Source of the DNA: Deinandra increscens subsp. villosa
Lineage: Eukaryota > Streptophyta > Magnoliopsida > Asterales > Asteraceae
Assembly (NCBI GenBank): GCA_039602395.1
Contig: JBCNJP010000006.1
Location: forward strand, 47,392,325-47,456,324
Reading direction: 5' to 3'
Length of the DNA: 64,000 nucleotides
The translations under genes were made by a program, and so were the position numbers. Positions 45,840 through 57,076 of the stretch are shown piece after piece; positions within the stretch are counted from its first letter, which is position 1; the number at the start of each line of letters is the position of its first letter. The notes beneath the pieces were generated by a model. The model did not search any database. It saw only the letters and a list, made by a program, of their open reading frames with translations, and was not told the DNA's origin.

Positions 45840-46339
45840 NNNNNNNNNNNNNNNNNNNNNNNNNNNNNNNNNNNNNNNNNNNNNNNNNNNNNNNNNNNNN
45901 NNNNNNNNNNNNNNNNNNNNNNNNNNNNNNNNNNNNNNNNNNNNNNNNNNNNNNNNNNNNNNNNNNNNNNNNNNNNNNNNNNNNNNNNNNNNNNNNNNNN
46001 NNNNNNNNNNNNNNNNNNNNNNNNNNNNNNNNNNNNNNNNNNNNNNNNNNNNNNNNNNNNNNNNNNNNNNNNNNNNNNNNNNNNNNNNNNNNNNNNNNNN
46101 NNNNNNNNNNNNNNNNNNNNNNNNNNNNNNNNNNNNNNNNNNNNNNNNNNNNNNNNNNNNNNNNNNNNNNNNNNNNNNNNNNNNNNNNNNNNNNNNNNNN
46201 NNNNNNNNNNNNNNNNNNNNNNNNNNNNNNNNNNNNNNNNNNNNNNNNNNNNNNNNNNNNNNNNNNNNNNNNNNNNNNNNNNNNNNNNNNNNNNNNNNNN
46301 NNNNNNNNNNNNNNNNNNNNNNNNNNNNNNNNNNNNNNN
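45840..46339. other. Assembly gap, 500 N
   Basis: Exactly 500 Ns, probably a placeholder length. The flanks are two LTRs of one family in head-to-head orientation. Open frames reported across it are meaningless. Confidence 0.98.
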
Positions 46340-46881
46340 CGATGTGACATCCGAGAATTTCAAGGTTTACTTCCGTTAGACAATTCCGTTAGTTACGTTA
46401 TAAGTGTTAACTTAGTAACTAATGCTTAACTAGGCCGAATACATCCACGACCTTTGGTTGATCACCAAACCCGCCCATATGTGTTATGTGTTCATTTACT
46501 TATAGTTATTATGTGCAATGTGATTTAAATACATGATTTAGTATTGTGAATAGCATGACAATCCATGAACTGTACTTATCTTGCTTAAAATGTAAACTGG
46601 TCACTTTTGGGTTTCCAGCGAAACTACCGGGCGAAACTATAGTGTCGCCCGGTTAGCCAACCCTCTGACTAACAGAGCCAGTTTCGCTTGGCCAGCGAAA
46701 CTGACCAGCGAAACTAGCTCCTGTTATATATTAACATAAAACCCTAGAGATCCCATTTTGCACCATTTACTCAAAACACACACACACACACTCTCCTGGA
46801 ACTTCTGGTCAGCCAAGAATCACCACAAGCCGACGTGATCCCAGCCTCGAGACAACATCCATTCGGATCCTAGATCGAATC

Positions 46882-46890
46882 GTGAGTCTC
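46882..46890 (+). other. Candidate 5' splice site in LTR F
   Basis: GATCGAATC|GTGAGTCTCC, 157 bases after the TATA box. Pairs with 48670 (intron about 1.79 kb). Confidence 0.5.
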
Positions 46891-47224
46891 CCAAAACCAT
46901 TTTTTATGTGTTCTTTATGTGTTTTCTTAAAAAGCATGCTTAAACCTCTATGGAATCACCTGATCTCTTGATATGTTGCTTAGGAATGCTAGATCTATCA
47001 TAAAGTCAGTAACTTTACGTGTAAACTCAAACCATAATGAAGATTTATGCTAGATTAGGTCATTTTAGGTTTAAAATGCATTTTTGGTGATTTGATGATA
47101 AAAATCCATGTTTAAGGTGTTAAAACTTGTTATTTGATGTTGGTAAATGATTATGCATGCTAGATATTGAATTACATGAAATATGGAAGCTGTTAGATTG
47201 ATTTTTAGGCTGATTTACGTGTTT

Positions 47225-47530
47225 TTCGCGACCAGCGAAACTAGCCTGTTCTCTGGGCGAAACTATCCAGCGAAATTATGTACATATCCTTCAGGCGACA
47301 CTATACAGCGAAACTGTAGTGTCGCCGGTGAACGAAACTGCCTAGCGAAATAACCATAGACCTTGTCCCTGAACGAAAGTTCAACCAGTTTCGGGCGAAA
47401 CTAGGCTAGCGAAACTGTGCCAACAGTTTCGAGCGAAACTAGCCTAGCGAAACTGTGTCATCGGGTATTGCCTAGCGAAAATGCTGCCCGTGCACACAGC
47501 GAAACTGCCTAGCGAAACTGCTAGTGAAAC
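47225..47530 (+). repeat. GCGAAA motif array in LTR F
   Basis: Twelve GCGAAA words in about 300 bp, mostly CTAGCGAAACTG, and palindromes such as AGTTTCGAGCGAAACT. Counterpart of 39259-39567 on the opposite strand. Confidence 0.9.
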
Positions 47531-48619
47531 TGAGACCAGAATCCAAACTTGTGCAATTTACTTGAATGTTATGCCACGACTTACATGATTATGCAATAAC
47601 GATACATGCTTTGATTTCTGATGAATATGAACCCTTGTTTATGATCAACCATCGGTGTCGTGTTTCGGTATGTAGAGTCGTAGTTCCAACGTGCTATGTT
47701 ATGGGCCATAGTGACGTAAGTTAAAGATTAGACACAAAACTAATACTTAAGACCTAAACGTGTTCATAGGTCTTCGATAAGCAATCAATATTTGGATTAT
47801 TTAGCAAGCGTAGCAGTGCAACCAAAGGTGAGTGTCACTAACCCATTTACCGTGAACCCGTTTGGGTCTCACCGAATAACTTAATGAAAAACAATGCTGA
47901 CAACCTTATGAGTGCTATGCACCTCTCTGATGAACTTGAAAACCTAGGAGTGCCTGGCACCCACTTGATGAACTTGAAGTGTTTTATGGGAAGCACTTGT
48001 GAAATACTTAAACAACTATTTCTAAAACAAACTGAAAATGTTTTCGGGATTCATGAAAACCCAAAGTAAACCGTTTTAATATGACTAGTGTAGGTTAAAG
48101 TCTAAACCACATGATATCACATGATTTCTAAGGATTGCTTTATAACTGAAAAAGTCCTCAACTTAATTGTACCATTAATTGTAAAGCGAGGGGATGTTGG
48201 GTAGATCTACTGGAGTTTGACAAACTCCGCCTCGTGACACTGGAGGTGCACGGAGGTACAATATCAGCCTATCTGACCGTGGTCCCGAGAGGACACGGGG
48301 GAGGCAAAGCCGCGATGACGTAGGTCCGCAAAACAAAATAGATGATGGCGCTGCCACTACAATTATTGGTCAGCTTTGGTACAAACTTCCTTAGTGCATG
48401 GAACAACGGATTAGCTACCCGCGATATCGGTTGAGCACTTTAACTATACAAAACTAGTACATACCCGATGACGTAGGCTACGGACAATACTTTCACTAAA
48501 CCACAATACTATGATTTTGGTTATCATTAAGCATTGCTTTTCACAATTAAAATTGTACATAAGAATATGTTTGTACGACTATGATGTATGAGACCGGGCC
48601 ACTGCATGACAAGCCCACT

Positions 48620-48670
48620 GTGAACTCACCAACCGTTAGGTTGACACTTGCGTGGTTTAAACTTTTGCAG
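48620..48670 (+). other. Candidate 3' splice site in LTR F
   Basis: GTGAACTCACCAACCG, TTAGGTTGACACTTG, GGTTTAAACTTTTGCAG|ATCG, 275 bases before the LTR end. Confidence 0.6.
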
Positions 48671-48945
48671 ATCGCTAAGGAGTATCCGGATCGGGTTGGC
48701 ATGGCACACGAAGACATTTTATTTTTAGTTAAACTTAATTGAGAATTTAAATCACTGATTTTGTAAAGCACGTGGTTAGTGCTAAAGACAATGTTTTCCG
48801 CTGCGTACTGTTAAACGGTTTTTATTATTAATGTTTGGACTTTACTCTGATTCGTTTAGTATTTGTAACTAATGGTTGTGGTCCTGGTTTGCTCGCACCC
48901 CTTAACGGTATAAACTCCGTTAGTGGTTGATTTGGGGGTGTGACA

Positions 48946-50579
48946 GATGGGGTGTTGGGCTGCCGAGAGGAAAGAGGGAGGGGCGGGGGGCTGTGGTTGA
49001 TGGTGGTGGTGGTTGGTGGCTCACGACAGGAAGGAGAAGAGGGGGAAAGGTGGTGGCGGCTGAGGTGAAGGTGGCGGTTGGTTGTTGCCGAGAAGGGAGG
49101 AAGGGAGGAGAAAGGTGGCGAGTGTGATGGTGGCTCGTGGTGGTTGCTGGAAGTAGCCGGCGGCGGCAGTGGGGAGGTTGCCTGGCCGGAAAAACGGAAG
49201 GGAGGAGGAAGGCTGTGGTGGATGGTTCACGGTGGTCTCATGGCGACAGGAGTAAGGTGGTGGTTTTGTTGTTGTTTTCCGATAGAACCCAAGGAAGAGT
49301 GGGAGGTGCTTGCCGCTTTCAATTTAAACCAAACAACAACAAAATTTGAAAGGAAAGAAAAGGTGGTCTCGACAGAAGAAGAAGAAGAAAGAAGGTAAGA
49401 AGGGTCTTGTGTGTGTAAGTAGGTAACATGAGTTGGTGGATGGAGATGGGTACAAGTCTCCAAAACTATTCACCAATGATGGTGAAGGATAGGTAGGCAA
49501 TAGGGAGGTGATGTGGTTAAGCTTTTCATCACAATTTTTTTTTTTTATAAAAATCTCCTACTCATTTCTTTTATAAAACTTAAGTGAGTAGATGATTTGT
49601 TTTTATAAAGATTTGTCATGTTTTATAAAATAGTTTATGTATTGTAAAAGTTTAAAAAAAAATACATAAAGGACTTGGAAAATAAAATAGCTCATAACTT
49701 TTGTATTTAACCATTGGATAAAATTTATACAAGTCCATGACACATTTTTAAGAAAATATAAAAGGTGGTAACCATTTTATAAAAATTAATACAAGTTTGG
49801 GCTTTATTTTGGGCCAAATCATTTAAAAGAAAAATGTATTCGGGCTCGTTTGTCGGTAATGGGCCGTACAGGCCCAAACGGGGCACCGGATCGAGGCCCG
49901 GGCCCGTTTTGCATCGAATGAGGTTACGGGTCGCCATGATTATTCGAAATATTATATTTGAGTAATGGTTCAAGGTTTCGGGCTCGGTTTAATTGTTTTA
50001 GGCTTATTGGGCCTATTGGGCCAAGTCGGGCCCAATTGGGTGTTCGGTTGGGTTTAGGCTTAAGTCTTGACAACGATTTCAGTTTGTGATGTTTTTATTT
50101 CATAAAAACAATTGTTTAAGTTGATTATAAAAGTTTTTTAGAAATCAGTCATGTTTTTCAGTTTTTCAAACGGGTTATGGATAACGTTTTCAGTTTGTCC
50201 GTTTGTAACAGTTTTAAGCTCGATCGTCTAGGTTGTTTAAAACCGAATAGTTCTAAACGTACGATCGCTTATCAGTTTTGACATGTCGATTATATAAACG
50301 TTCGACACCAGTTCCAGATAAAATATAAAAACACATTTTATATTTATTTTTCTTATTATTGAAGTTCCATGATTGACACATGAAATCATTATGTTTTTAA
50401 CGGGTATACGCTTCTGATACAAACGCGGGATTAGGTTTACGTCATCAGTTAACAGTCAAGCACAATAATTTGCAGTTTAAACAGAAATCAGATTAGATAA
50501 AGCATAACTAATACTTAAATTAAAGTCAAAGTAAATGGTTTGACCTGGATTTTCAGACGAGGTGTCACAGTCTTCTCCC
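48946..50579 (-). mobile_element. LTR G, 5' part of a D-related LTR
   Basis: Sense start TGTGACACCTCGTCTG at 50579. It parallels the first third of LTR D: TTGTCAAGACTTAAGCC, GGGCCC-rich text (49800-50070), TTTATAAAA-rich sequence and a GC-rich block with CCGGCC and CCGCCG (48960-49250). It has no UUCG array. It is cut at 48946 by LTR F. A polypurine-like AGGGAGAAGAC (50580-50592) precedes its start, though this could be chance. GC-rich open frames at 48927-49463 are LTR sequence, not genes. Confidence 0.7.
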
Positions 50580-50592
50580 TCTGAGTTTTGAA

Positions 50593-52369
50593 AACAGTAA
50601 AAGAATAGGGGCGGTAAACTCACCTTAGGGTGCAATTTAGTAATCCAACATATAATGCTTGAACAACCGATGGTGAATCTTCCTAGACTCCACCTATGAC
50701 ACATAACAGTGTGAGTGTTGACTGTGTTGACTAACCGTCCCGACAACGCACGGACAATAGACAAGTGGACTCGAATACACATTAGTGATTGATTTAGGTT
50801 TTCTAATATGTATCCTAACACGTATATAACATATACAACACATTGTACAATGATAAACATAGTGCGTAACAATTACTTATGACATTATCCTGCGTATACG
50901 ATGTACGATCGACGGGGCAATCGTACAAAGTCTTGTCATTCCTACCGAGGTAGGAGACTTAGGACTTGTATACTCGTATAACTCATAATTTATTTGACTT
51001 ATCTCATGCAAACACCTAGCCAAGTAATCACATGCCCATATTCATGCATTTCCACAATTTATTTATTTACCAATTAAATATATATTTATCACATGTAGGC
51101 TAAATCCATGTTTACACAACATCATCATCTCATGCAAGTCACATAGATCATCATTTAGCATATATCAAACCATATCATAAATTCCTAGCCACATGCATGT
51201 AAGCTAACTTGCCCTAATCGGCCATTTTCACCATATTTTCATGTAAATAGTTTTTATAAAATTAACCACATGCTATTGATCATCAAGTTTACAACTTTAT
51301 ACATCCTCATGCATCCAATAACCTAAACTACATACTCACAAAGTAGATCTAACACAAATCATATGCCTTTATTCAAGATCTTGCATGCATGGTAACCGAA
51401 ATCAAGTTTTCATCATGGATCTTACGCAAAGTCAACAACTTTATACATCATCAACCCTAGATCTATCATTAGCAACTCATCATAACATAGATCTAGCATA
51501 AATCATCAATCTTTATTCACATGCATGCATGATTTTCCATGAAAAACCCTAGATCTAGCTCATATAACAATATCATGCATAAAAGCCATGATTTTGATTC
51601 AAAGATGCAATCTTTTTCATTCCTAACACTAGATCTACACTTGCTATCATCATAATAACATAGATCAGATCTAAACCAAACATAAAGCATGAATCTTGAC
51701 ATCTTTAACACAAGCAAAACATAAAAAAACACATACCAAATGTTATAGGATGAGAAAGGATGCAATGGGGGCTAGAATCTTGTAGGAAAGCTTAAATCTT
51801 GATGGTGAATGAGTATGAAGATGATAAGAAACGTAAATGGGGCTATAGAGTCTTTTAGAGCTGATGAGAGTGAGTGGGGCTGGCTAATGATGCTTAAATA
51901 GTGGAAAAATTAGGGTTTGCTGAAAACTGGGTTCCAAGCGTATCGCTTGTAGCCTCAATAGTTCTAGCCATACGCCTAGAACCTCCCTTTTGGCAGCCCT
52001 TTTAACTTTTGTTGACCGCATCCCGTTTTGTCAGTTTTTCGCGTTTTTGGTCACGGTTTTCAACGTTTTCTCCCATTTTTAATTCACCATCATTTTTATC
52101 ACATCAAATCCAATAAAATCAAGTATCAACATGCCATATAACAATTTTCAATTAAGCAATTAAATTCACATACCGATTTTCAATTAATCACCAATGTTTC
52201 GAGACGCGAACTTGTGTGTGATGTTTGTGAAGTGTTTTAAGGCTACTAGACTATTCTAATACCTTAATTGACATACTATGCCTATATACACGACTCCCGG
52301 TTTGCCGGTTTTATCAGTTTTTATCTGTTTCTAAGGCTCGGGTCACACCCGAAGGGCCGGATTGTCACA
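50593..52369 (-). mobile_element. Element C2: 3' LTR, 5' part
   Basis: Sense start TGTGACAATCCGG at 52369 after a polypurine tract. It matches LTR C1 in inverted orientation, without the LINE tail, and extends further: to 50593, where LTR G begins. It holds the conserved TATTTAAG and AAACCCTA and the donor at 51737. 50915-51000 has a structured block shared with 13060-13150. Confidence 0.8.
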
Positions 52370-54319
52370 TCCTCCCCTTGTTAGAGAATTTTTGTCCCGA
52401 AATTTAAGATCGCAACCCCGTTGCTAAGCGTGTAAGTTTCATAAGTTTAGCAGTTGCAACTCCATTTCAAATAGTAAGAAATCAAGTTATAACATTTTAC
52501 TCCACAGTATAATAAAATTTTGCGCTTTACTCAACCGTAAAGATCTAAGTTTCTGTAGTTTACTTTCAAAAGTACGAGGAACATTTTCTAGTTCTCATAA
52601 AAGTTCTAGATTTCTCGCATCGATTTTTCCCCGGTTCTCACATCATCCCCTTCTTTAAGGAAATTTCGTCCCGAAATTTAAGAGTTATCGTCGTTTTTCG
52701 TCGTGGCTAACTTGAATAATACGCATCGTCTGATTCTCGTGTTCTCAGATAAACTCAAGTTTCACTTCAAGTTCCACCGAACTTTAACCATCAAAATCTC
52801 ATCCTGCTTGAGCTATTTGACTTTACAATATCTCCACTAGTTTCCTTATGGGATGTAGTCGCTTGTCAGCTTCCACCTTCCCGCGTGGACTACAAACGGC
52901 TCGCCCAACAGGCGTTCATTAGATACATCGATTATGTACGCTGCTCAGCTCCTCTGAAAGATTCGATCTGTAGATGTCTGAACCAATACGTTCAAAAATC
53001 TCAGACAATCCACCACACGTGGGGTCTATCTCTCCTCGTTTCACGAAATGATTAACCACTTTCCAAAGCGAGTTTCCTAGAAGGATTCAACCTCAATTCT
53101 GAATTCCAAAGGTTTGGTAAGCTTATCGACATAGGCTTTCTACCAAATACGAGCGGTTGCTATGCGACTTCTCATACGGTTAACCCTTCCGATTGATTCA
53201 CGAACATACGTAGACTTAGTAAGCTGACTATTAATCGATGCTAAATTGACGCTAAAGTAATAGCCATTGCTATAAGAAAAACTCCACCGACAAAAGGTGA
53301 GAGCCTCATACTCTGATGATATTGATCGCACAAGTCCTAATCATGACTACGGACATAGCTATACACACGCCACACTATATCCTCTAAGCCTTACACGAGG
53401 TGTCGAATTCCATCTGTCCTGACTTCGATTTGCTTCCTCGTTCCATGCAGGGAATTTCCAAATGCAAGTTCTCATCCTTTACGTCACAAGCTGGGTATTC
53501 CAGATTCGATCTGGCAGATCAAGATGAATCATTAGCTGTAAAGCCCAAATACACTTCGGCTTCGTTTCCCTTATGGCTTAGGGCATCATCTACCACATTA
53601 GCCTTACTCGGTCGGTACCCAATGGTACACTCTAATTTGCTAAACGATTCAACTCACCTTCGATGCTCCATGCTCGATCATCCCAGTCAAAGATACCCTG
53701 AAGACGCTTGTGATCGGTGTAGATCCTTGGTACCGTACAAGTACGTCCTCCGATCTTCAACGCATAAATCACAACTCCTAACTCCAGATCATGAGTTGTA
53801 TAACGTTGCTTACTATCCAAGAGTTCGTCGAGAGGCTTATGCGAAAACCATATCGCTTTGCATAAAAGCATACTTAAAACCTTGCTTAGATGCATCATAG
53901 TGCATGACAAAGTATTATGCTCCTTCTGTAAGGAAAGAATAAATGCACTTGCAGGACTTCGACTTCAATCACTGCAGTGCGGTGTCCCACTTTGCATCCC
54001 GAATATGCACAACGCTTTTGCGCACTAAAACCGTTAAAGATTACGTAATCCATGAAAAGCTGGCGGCGTCTTAGGTACAGGTTAATCCTTGATCGCATCA
54101 ATCCTTGATCGTATCAATCCTTGACGACTTCACATGAGTTCCTAATCTATTTACGACATGGCGCAAAAATTACACTTCCCAAATATAGGTGTCACATTCC
54201 GTGAATTTAGCTGTGGCTACTCATATCTCAATAAGCCGAGATTAAGCGAAGACGCTTGGCGTGGCCTTCCTTCATCTTGGAACAAATGAGAATGTCATCA
54301 TTGGACACAACAATGAACT
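52370..54319 (-). pseudogene. pol: Element C2 pol remnant, 3' half (RNase H, integrase)
   Basis: Inverted counterpart of 34712-36607. The RNase H piece at 53910-53632 (ELLDSKQRYTTHDLELGVVI, ALKIGGRTCTV, TDHKRLQGIFDWDDRAWSIE) matches C1 nearly residue for residue. The integrase remnant at 53331-53140 matches C1 35807-35998. The polypurine tract is at 52370-52381. A segment of about 165 bases near 52700-52860 is present here and absent from C1. The copia element starts at 54320. Confidence 0.85.
54315..54319. repeat. Target duplication GAACT, left
   Basis: GAACT stands at 54315-54319 and at 62325-62329. The unoccupied site is visible in C1 (34707-34711, inverted). Confidence 0.95.
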
Positions 54320-55639
54320 TGTTGGATTTAGGTGTCCAGACCCGACTAAATCAAGTACCCGACCCGGTCAAGACCCGTAAGAGTTACATCGGAGGCAACG
54401 GGTTTTAAAGTCCGCTTACTTTTATAACCGGCAAATTCGCAGAAGAATTAATTATTTGTTTATTAAATGGTTTAATAGATAAATAATTAATTAATTCATT
54501 AACTATCATTAATCATTAAGATTAATTAAGCGACAAAAGACGTTAAATATCACTTACGTCTTAAACGACGATTGACGAATTAGTATTTGACTAATATTCG
54601 TTAAGTCTTGGCAAGCGACAATAATTTAAGGGATTAAATGTTAATCTCACAAATTGAGTGGTTCGATTAAGGATTGAATAAAAACGACGGACTAATCGGA
54701 AACTTAATCAGTTATAAATATAACTGATTAAGGGAGGCAAAACCCTAATCCTCTTAGAGAGAAATTTCGGCCTCCCCTTCTCCTCCCTCTCTCGGATTCC
54801 GACGCCGACGGCATCCACGCCGCCGCTGCCATCTCTTGTTCTCCGACAGTTTGTTCGTGAGAATTATAATCCTAACTACCGCCGTGCCGCCTCCCGGAGT
54901 CCGCCACCGCCGCTGCCCCGTCGTTCACCGCCCGCCGCTCGCCGCTCGCCAAGCCACCGCCGCGCGCTAGCCTCCCTCGCCGCCGCCGTAGCCGCACCGC
55001 CGCCGCAGCCCCACACCCAGGCACCGCAGCGAGTCGCAGTCACAGCCGCCGCCGCCCCGCCGGCCGCCACCATCCTCGCTGACGCCGTTCCTACCGCCGA
55101 CATACCCAGTCGCGAACCACCACCGTGTGGTGTGTTCGCTCGCCGTTCGCAAACCCTAGTTCGCGCCCGATTTGACGTACGAGATTTTCTCGGTGCCTGA
55201 TTCACCGCGTGGTAAATCCGTATCTGCGAGGAAAGGCAGATTCGTCAGACGAATCACGCTCTGCGAAACCCTAGCGTCACCCGTTGACTTCCGGTGTCTC
55301 AAGCGTTTGTTTGAATCACCGCTCAGGTATATCTAAACTTGTTATTAGTTTAGATTTAATCATTTATTTATTTATTGATATGTCGCGTATTTGTATATAT
55401 GCGTTTTTGGTGTTTGCGCGTTATAGTGATTGTGGAATCCTGTTGTTTTTGGTTTACGCTAATTATCTGGTTTTCGCGTTAGTAAATTAAAACGTTTCCG
55501 CTGCGTATTAAATTAAATGTTAATTTAATTATTTAATTTTAATTTACTCAGAAATTGATTAAATAATTATTTATTGTAAATAATTAATTTAAAAAAAATG
55601 TTATTACCGAGACCCGAATGCCACTGTCGTAACCCAACT
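54320..55639 (+). mobile_element. 5' LTR of the copia element
   Basis: 1,320 bp. Palindromic TATA region at 54703-54732, AAACCCTAA at 54740, a (CCG)-rich stretch (54790-55110) and a donor-like CTCAG|GTATATCT at 55327. It ends AACCCAACT, where the 3' LTR ends AACCTAACA. GC-rich open frames here (such as 54876-55205) are not genes. Confidence 0.9.
54703..54732 (+). promoter_or_regulatory. TATA box at the centre of a perfect inverted repeat
   Basis: Arms CTTAATCAGTTATA and TATAACTGATTAAG (14 bp each) around AA, giving TATAAATA in the middle. The identical 30 bp stands in the 3' LTR at 61408-61437. A telo-box (AAACCCTAA) follows eight bases after it. Confidence 0.8.
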
Positions 55640-55640
55640 G

Positions 55641-55653
55641 TGGTATCAGAGCC
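55641..55653 (+). other. Primer binding site of the copia element
   Basis: TGGTATCAGAGCC one base after the 5' LTR. Confidence 0.9.
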
Positions 55654-56193
55654 TTGTTCACCACACGCAAACCCAAACCGGTCATTTTAAACCGGTGTGC
55701 TTTCGCGAACTGGGGTTCTGAACCCGAAAGTCGCGAAATTAAATGAATCGCCTTTTAAATATGTTTAGTCGATTTGGATCCACTAAACATAATCCGATTT
55801 AATATAATTGATTGAATTATCTTTCCTGCATATTCGGCCCAACCCCTTTTAATTTTGTCATGGATTCGTTATGGTTTGGCCCTTTAGGCCCATGTTGTTT
55901 TGTTTTGGATTGGCCCAAATTTTACTGGGTTCAAAGTTGTAATTATTTAAAATAGAATAGTTTTATTTTAATTTGGTATCGCTCACCTTCGCCTGGACGA
56001 ACAAGACGAGCTTGATACAAGGACCCATTTAAGATTATCCCTTTATGGGATTTTCAAAAATGGCTAGAAGTCAAAACGAAACCGACGCCTCCCGATGACG
56101 CGCAAGAGCTTGTTAAAGCCAGTGGGAGCAACTAAGTCGATCAGGGAGTTTTCTGTTCTCATGGTTGATTTACTTTTATGTCCCTTGCCCTTA

Positions 56194-56226
56194 TTCGATA
56201 TTGTCATAGGCTCTGACAATATCGAA
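56194..56226 (+). other. Perfect leader hairpin
   Basis: TTCGATATTGTCA / TGACAATATCGAA arms (13 bp) with loop TAGGCTC, between the primer site and gag. A position and form expected of a dimerisation or packaging signal. Confidence 0.75.
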
Positions 56227-56655
56227 GCCCCTGCATGGCCGGATATGTACATGTGTGTTTGCTTGTTTTGGTTGCTTGTCTTAATTTGATTAACGCGCCA
56301 ACTAAAATCCAAACTTAGTTTTATCGATATAAAACTATTTTTTCAATCGATTAAATAAAGTCCTAATTTTATTACGACTTCATAAAATTTATTAACCAAT
56401 TTAATTCGACATTAAATTCGAATTTCTCGATAAAGTAATCGTACATTAATAAAATTGGTTATCGTCTCGCCACACTTAGATCATTAATACTTAGGTTATT
56501 TAAATGATCGTCCCGAGTGAGGTAGGATTCATAAAATCTGTCGTCACATTAAATATTAAAATATGACTTAATAATCCTATCTGGTAAACCTAAAACCGGT
56601 AGTCTATGCCATCCTATGTCAAGTCTAACTTAGAACATATTGACCGATACATCTG

Positions 56656-56811
56656 TGTTGGAGTATTTCAACACCGCACGTGGTGTTTAGGGTATCTTCC
56701 AAGGTGAGCGTATTGGAGTATTTCAACACCGTACGCACACACTGACCACTTAGGACAACTACTATTTTCTTTACACGCACCTTTGGTATTGGAGTATTTC
56801 AACACCATACC
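56656..56811 (+). repeat. Three copies of a structured 18-mer in the leader
   Basis: TTGGAGTATTTCAACACC at 56658-56675, 56713-56730 and 56789-56806. Flanking bases differ but pair: GCGTA/TACGC in copy 2, GGTAT/ATACC in copy 3, and partly GTG/CAC in copy 1. Confidence 0.8.
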
Positions 56812-57076
56812 TCTGGTCGGCTTGTAGACAGAATGGGCATAGATGGGGCTAAACGTATTTCGTTGATCCGTTCGCGAAAGCCCCATAACGGGAGTTGTGA
56901 CAATCACAAGTGAAAATCGTTGTCCATTCAGCTACTTAGAAATTTTGAAAGCACTTTACGTTGTCTGGAGAAATTGTCTAACTAACTGAATTCCCAATTC
57001 CTATTCAAGATTAGTTTGCCATCCTTGAATAGGAATCAAACATCGAAACACTAAAACATTTGCCTATTTGTTTCAG

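Larger units (their letters stand above)
46343..48945 (+). mobile_element. LTR F, complete, 2,603 bp
   Basis: From TGTGACATCCGAG to TTTGGGGGTGTGACA. Only three bases (CGA) separate it from the gap. No primer site follows and the right flank GATGG does not match CGA, so it is not a clean solo LTR. It has TTTCGC/GCGAAA motifs (46615-46720), TATATA at 46725, AAACCCTA at 46739, donor GTGAGT at 46882, a GCGAAA array (47225-47530), hairpin GGAGTTTGACAAACTCC (48212-48228) and acceptor ending at 48670. The 61-codon ORF at 47884 is within the LTR and has no support as a gene. Confidence 0.9.
55327..57076 (+). other. Candidate leader intron of the copia element
   Basis: Donor CTCAG|GTATATCT at 55327 in the LTR, acceptor CCTATTTGTTTCAG at 57076, directly before the gag ATG (CAG|ATGG). 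Length 1,750 bases. It would remove the primer site and the leader hairpins. Predicted from sequence only. Confidence 0.5.

Noticed and set aside
45817..46363. 177-codon open frames
   Set aside because: They consist of Ns in the assembly gap.
48927..49463. Gly-rich and Pro-rich open frames
   Set aside because: GC-rich first-exon-like part of LTR G; no start context or conservation.
54876..55205. 109-codon Ala/Arg-rich frame, and its counterparts at 61413-61922
   Set aside because: (CCG)n low-complexity sequence in both copia LTRs; frames differ between the two copies.
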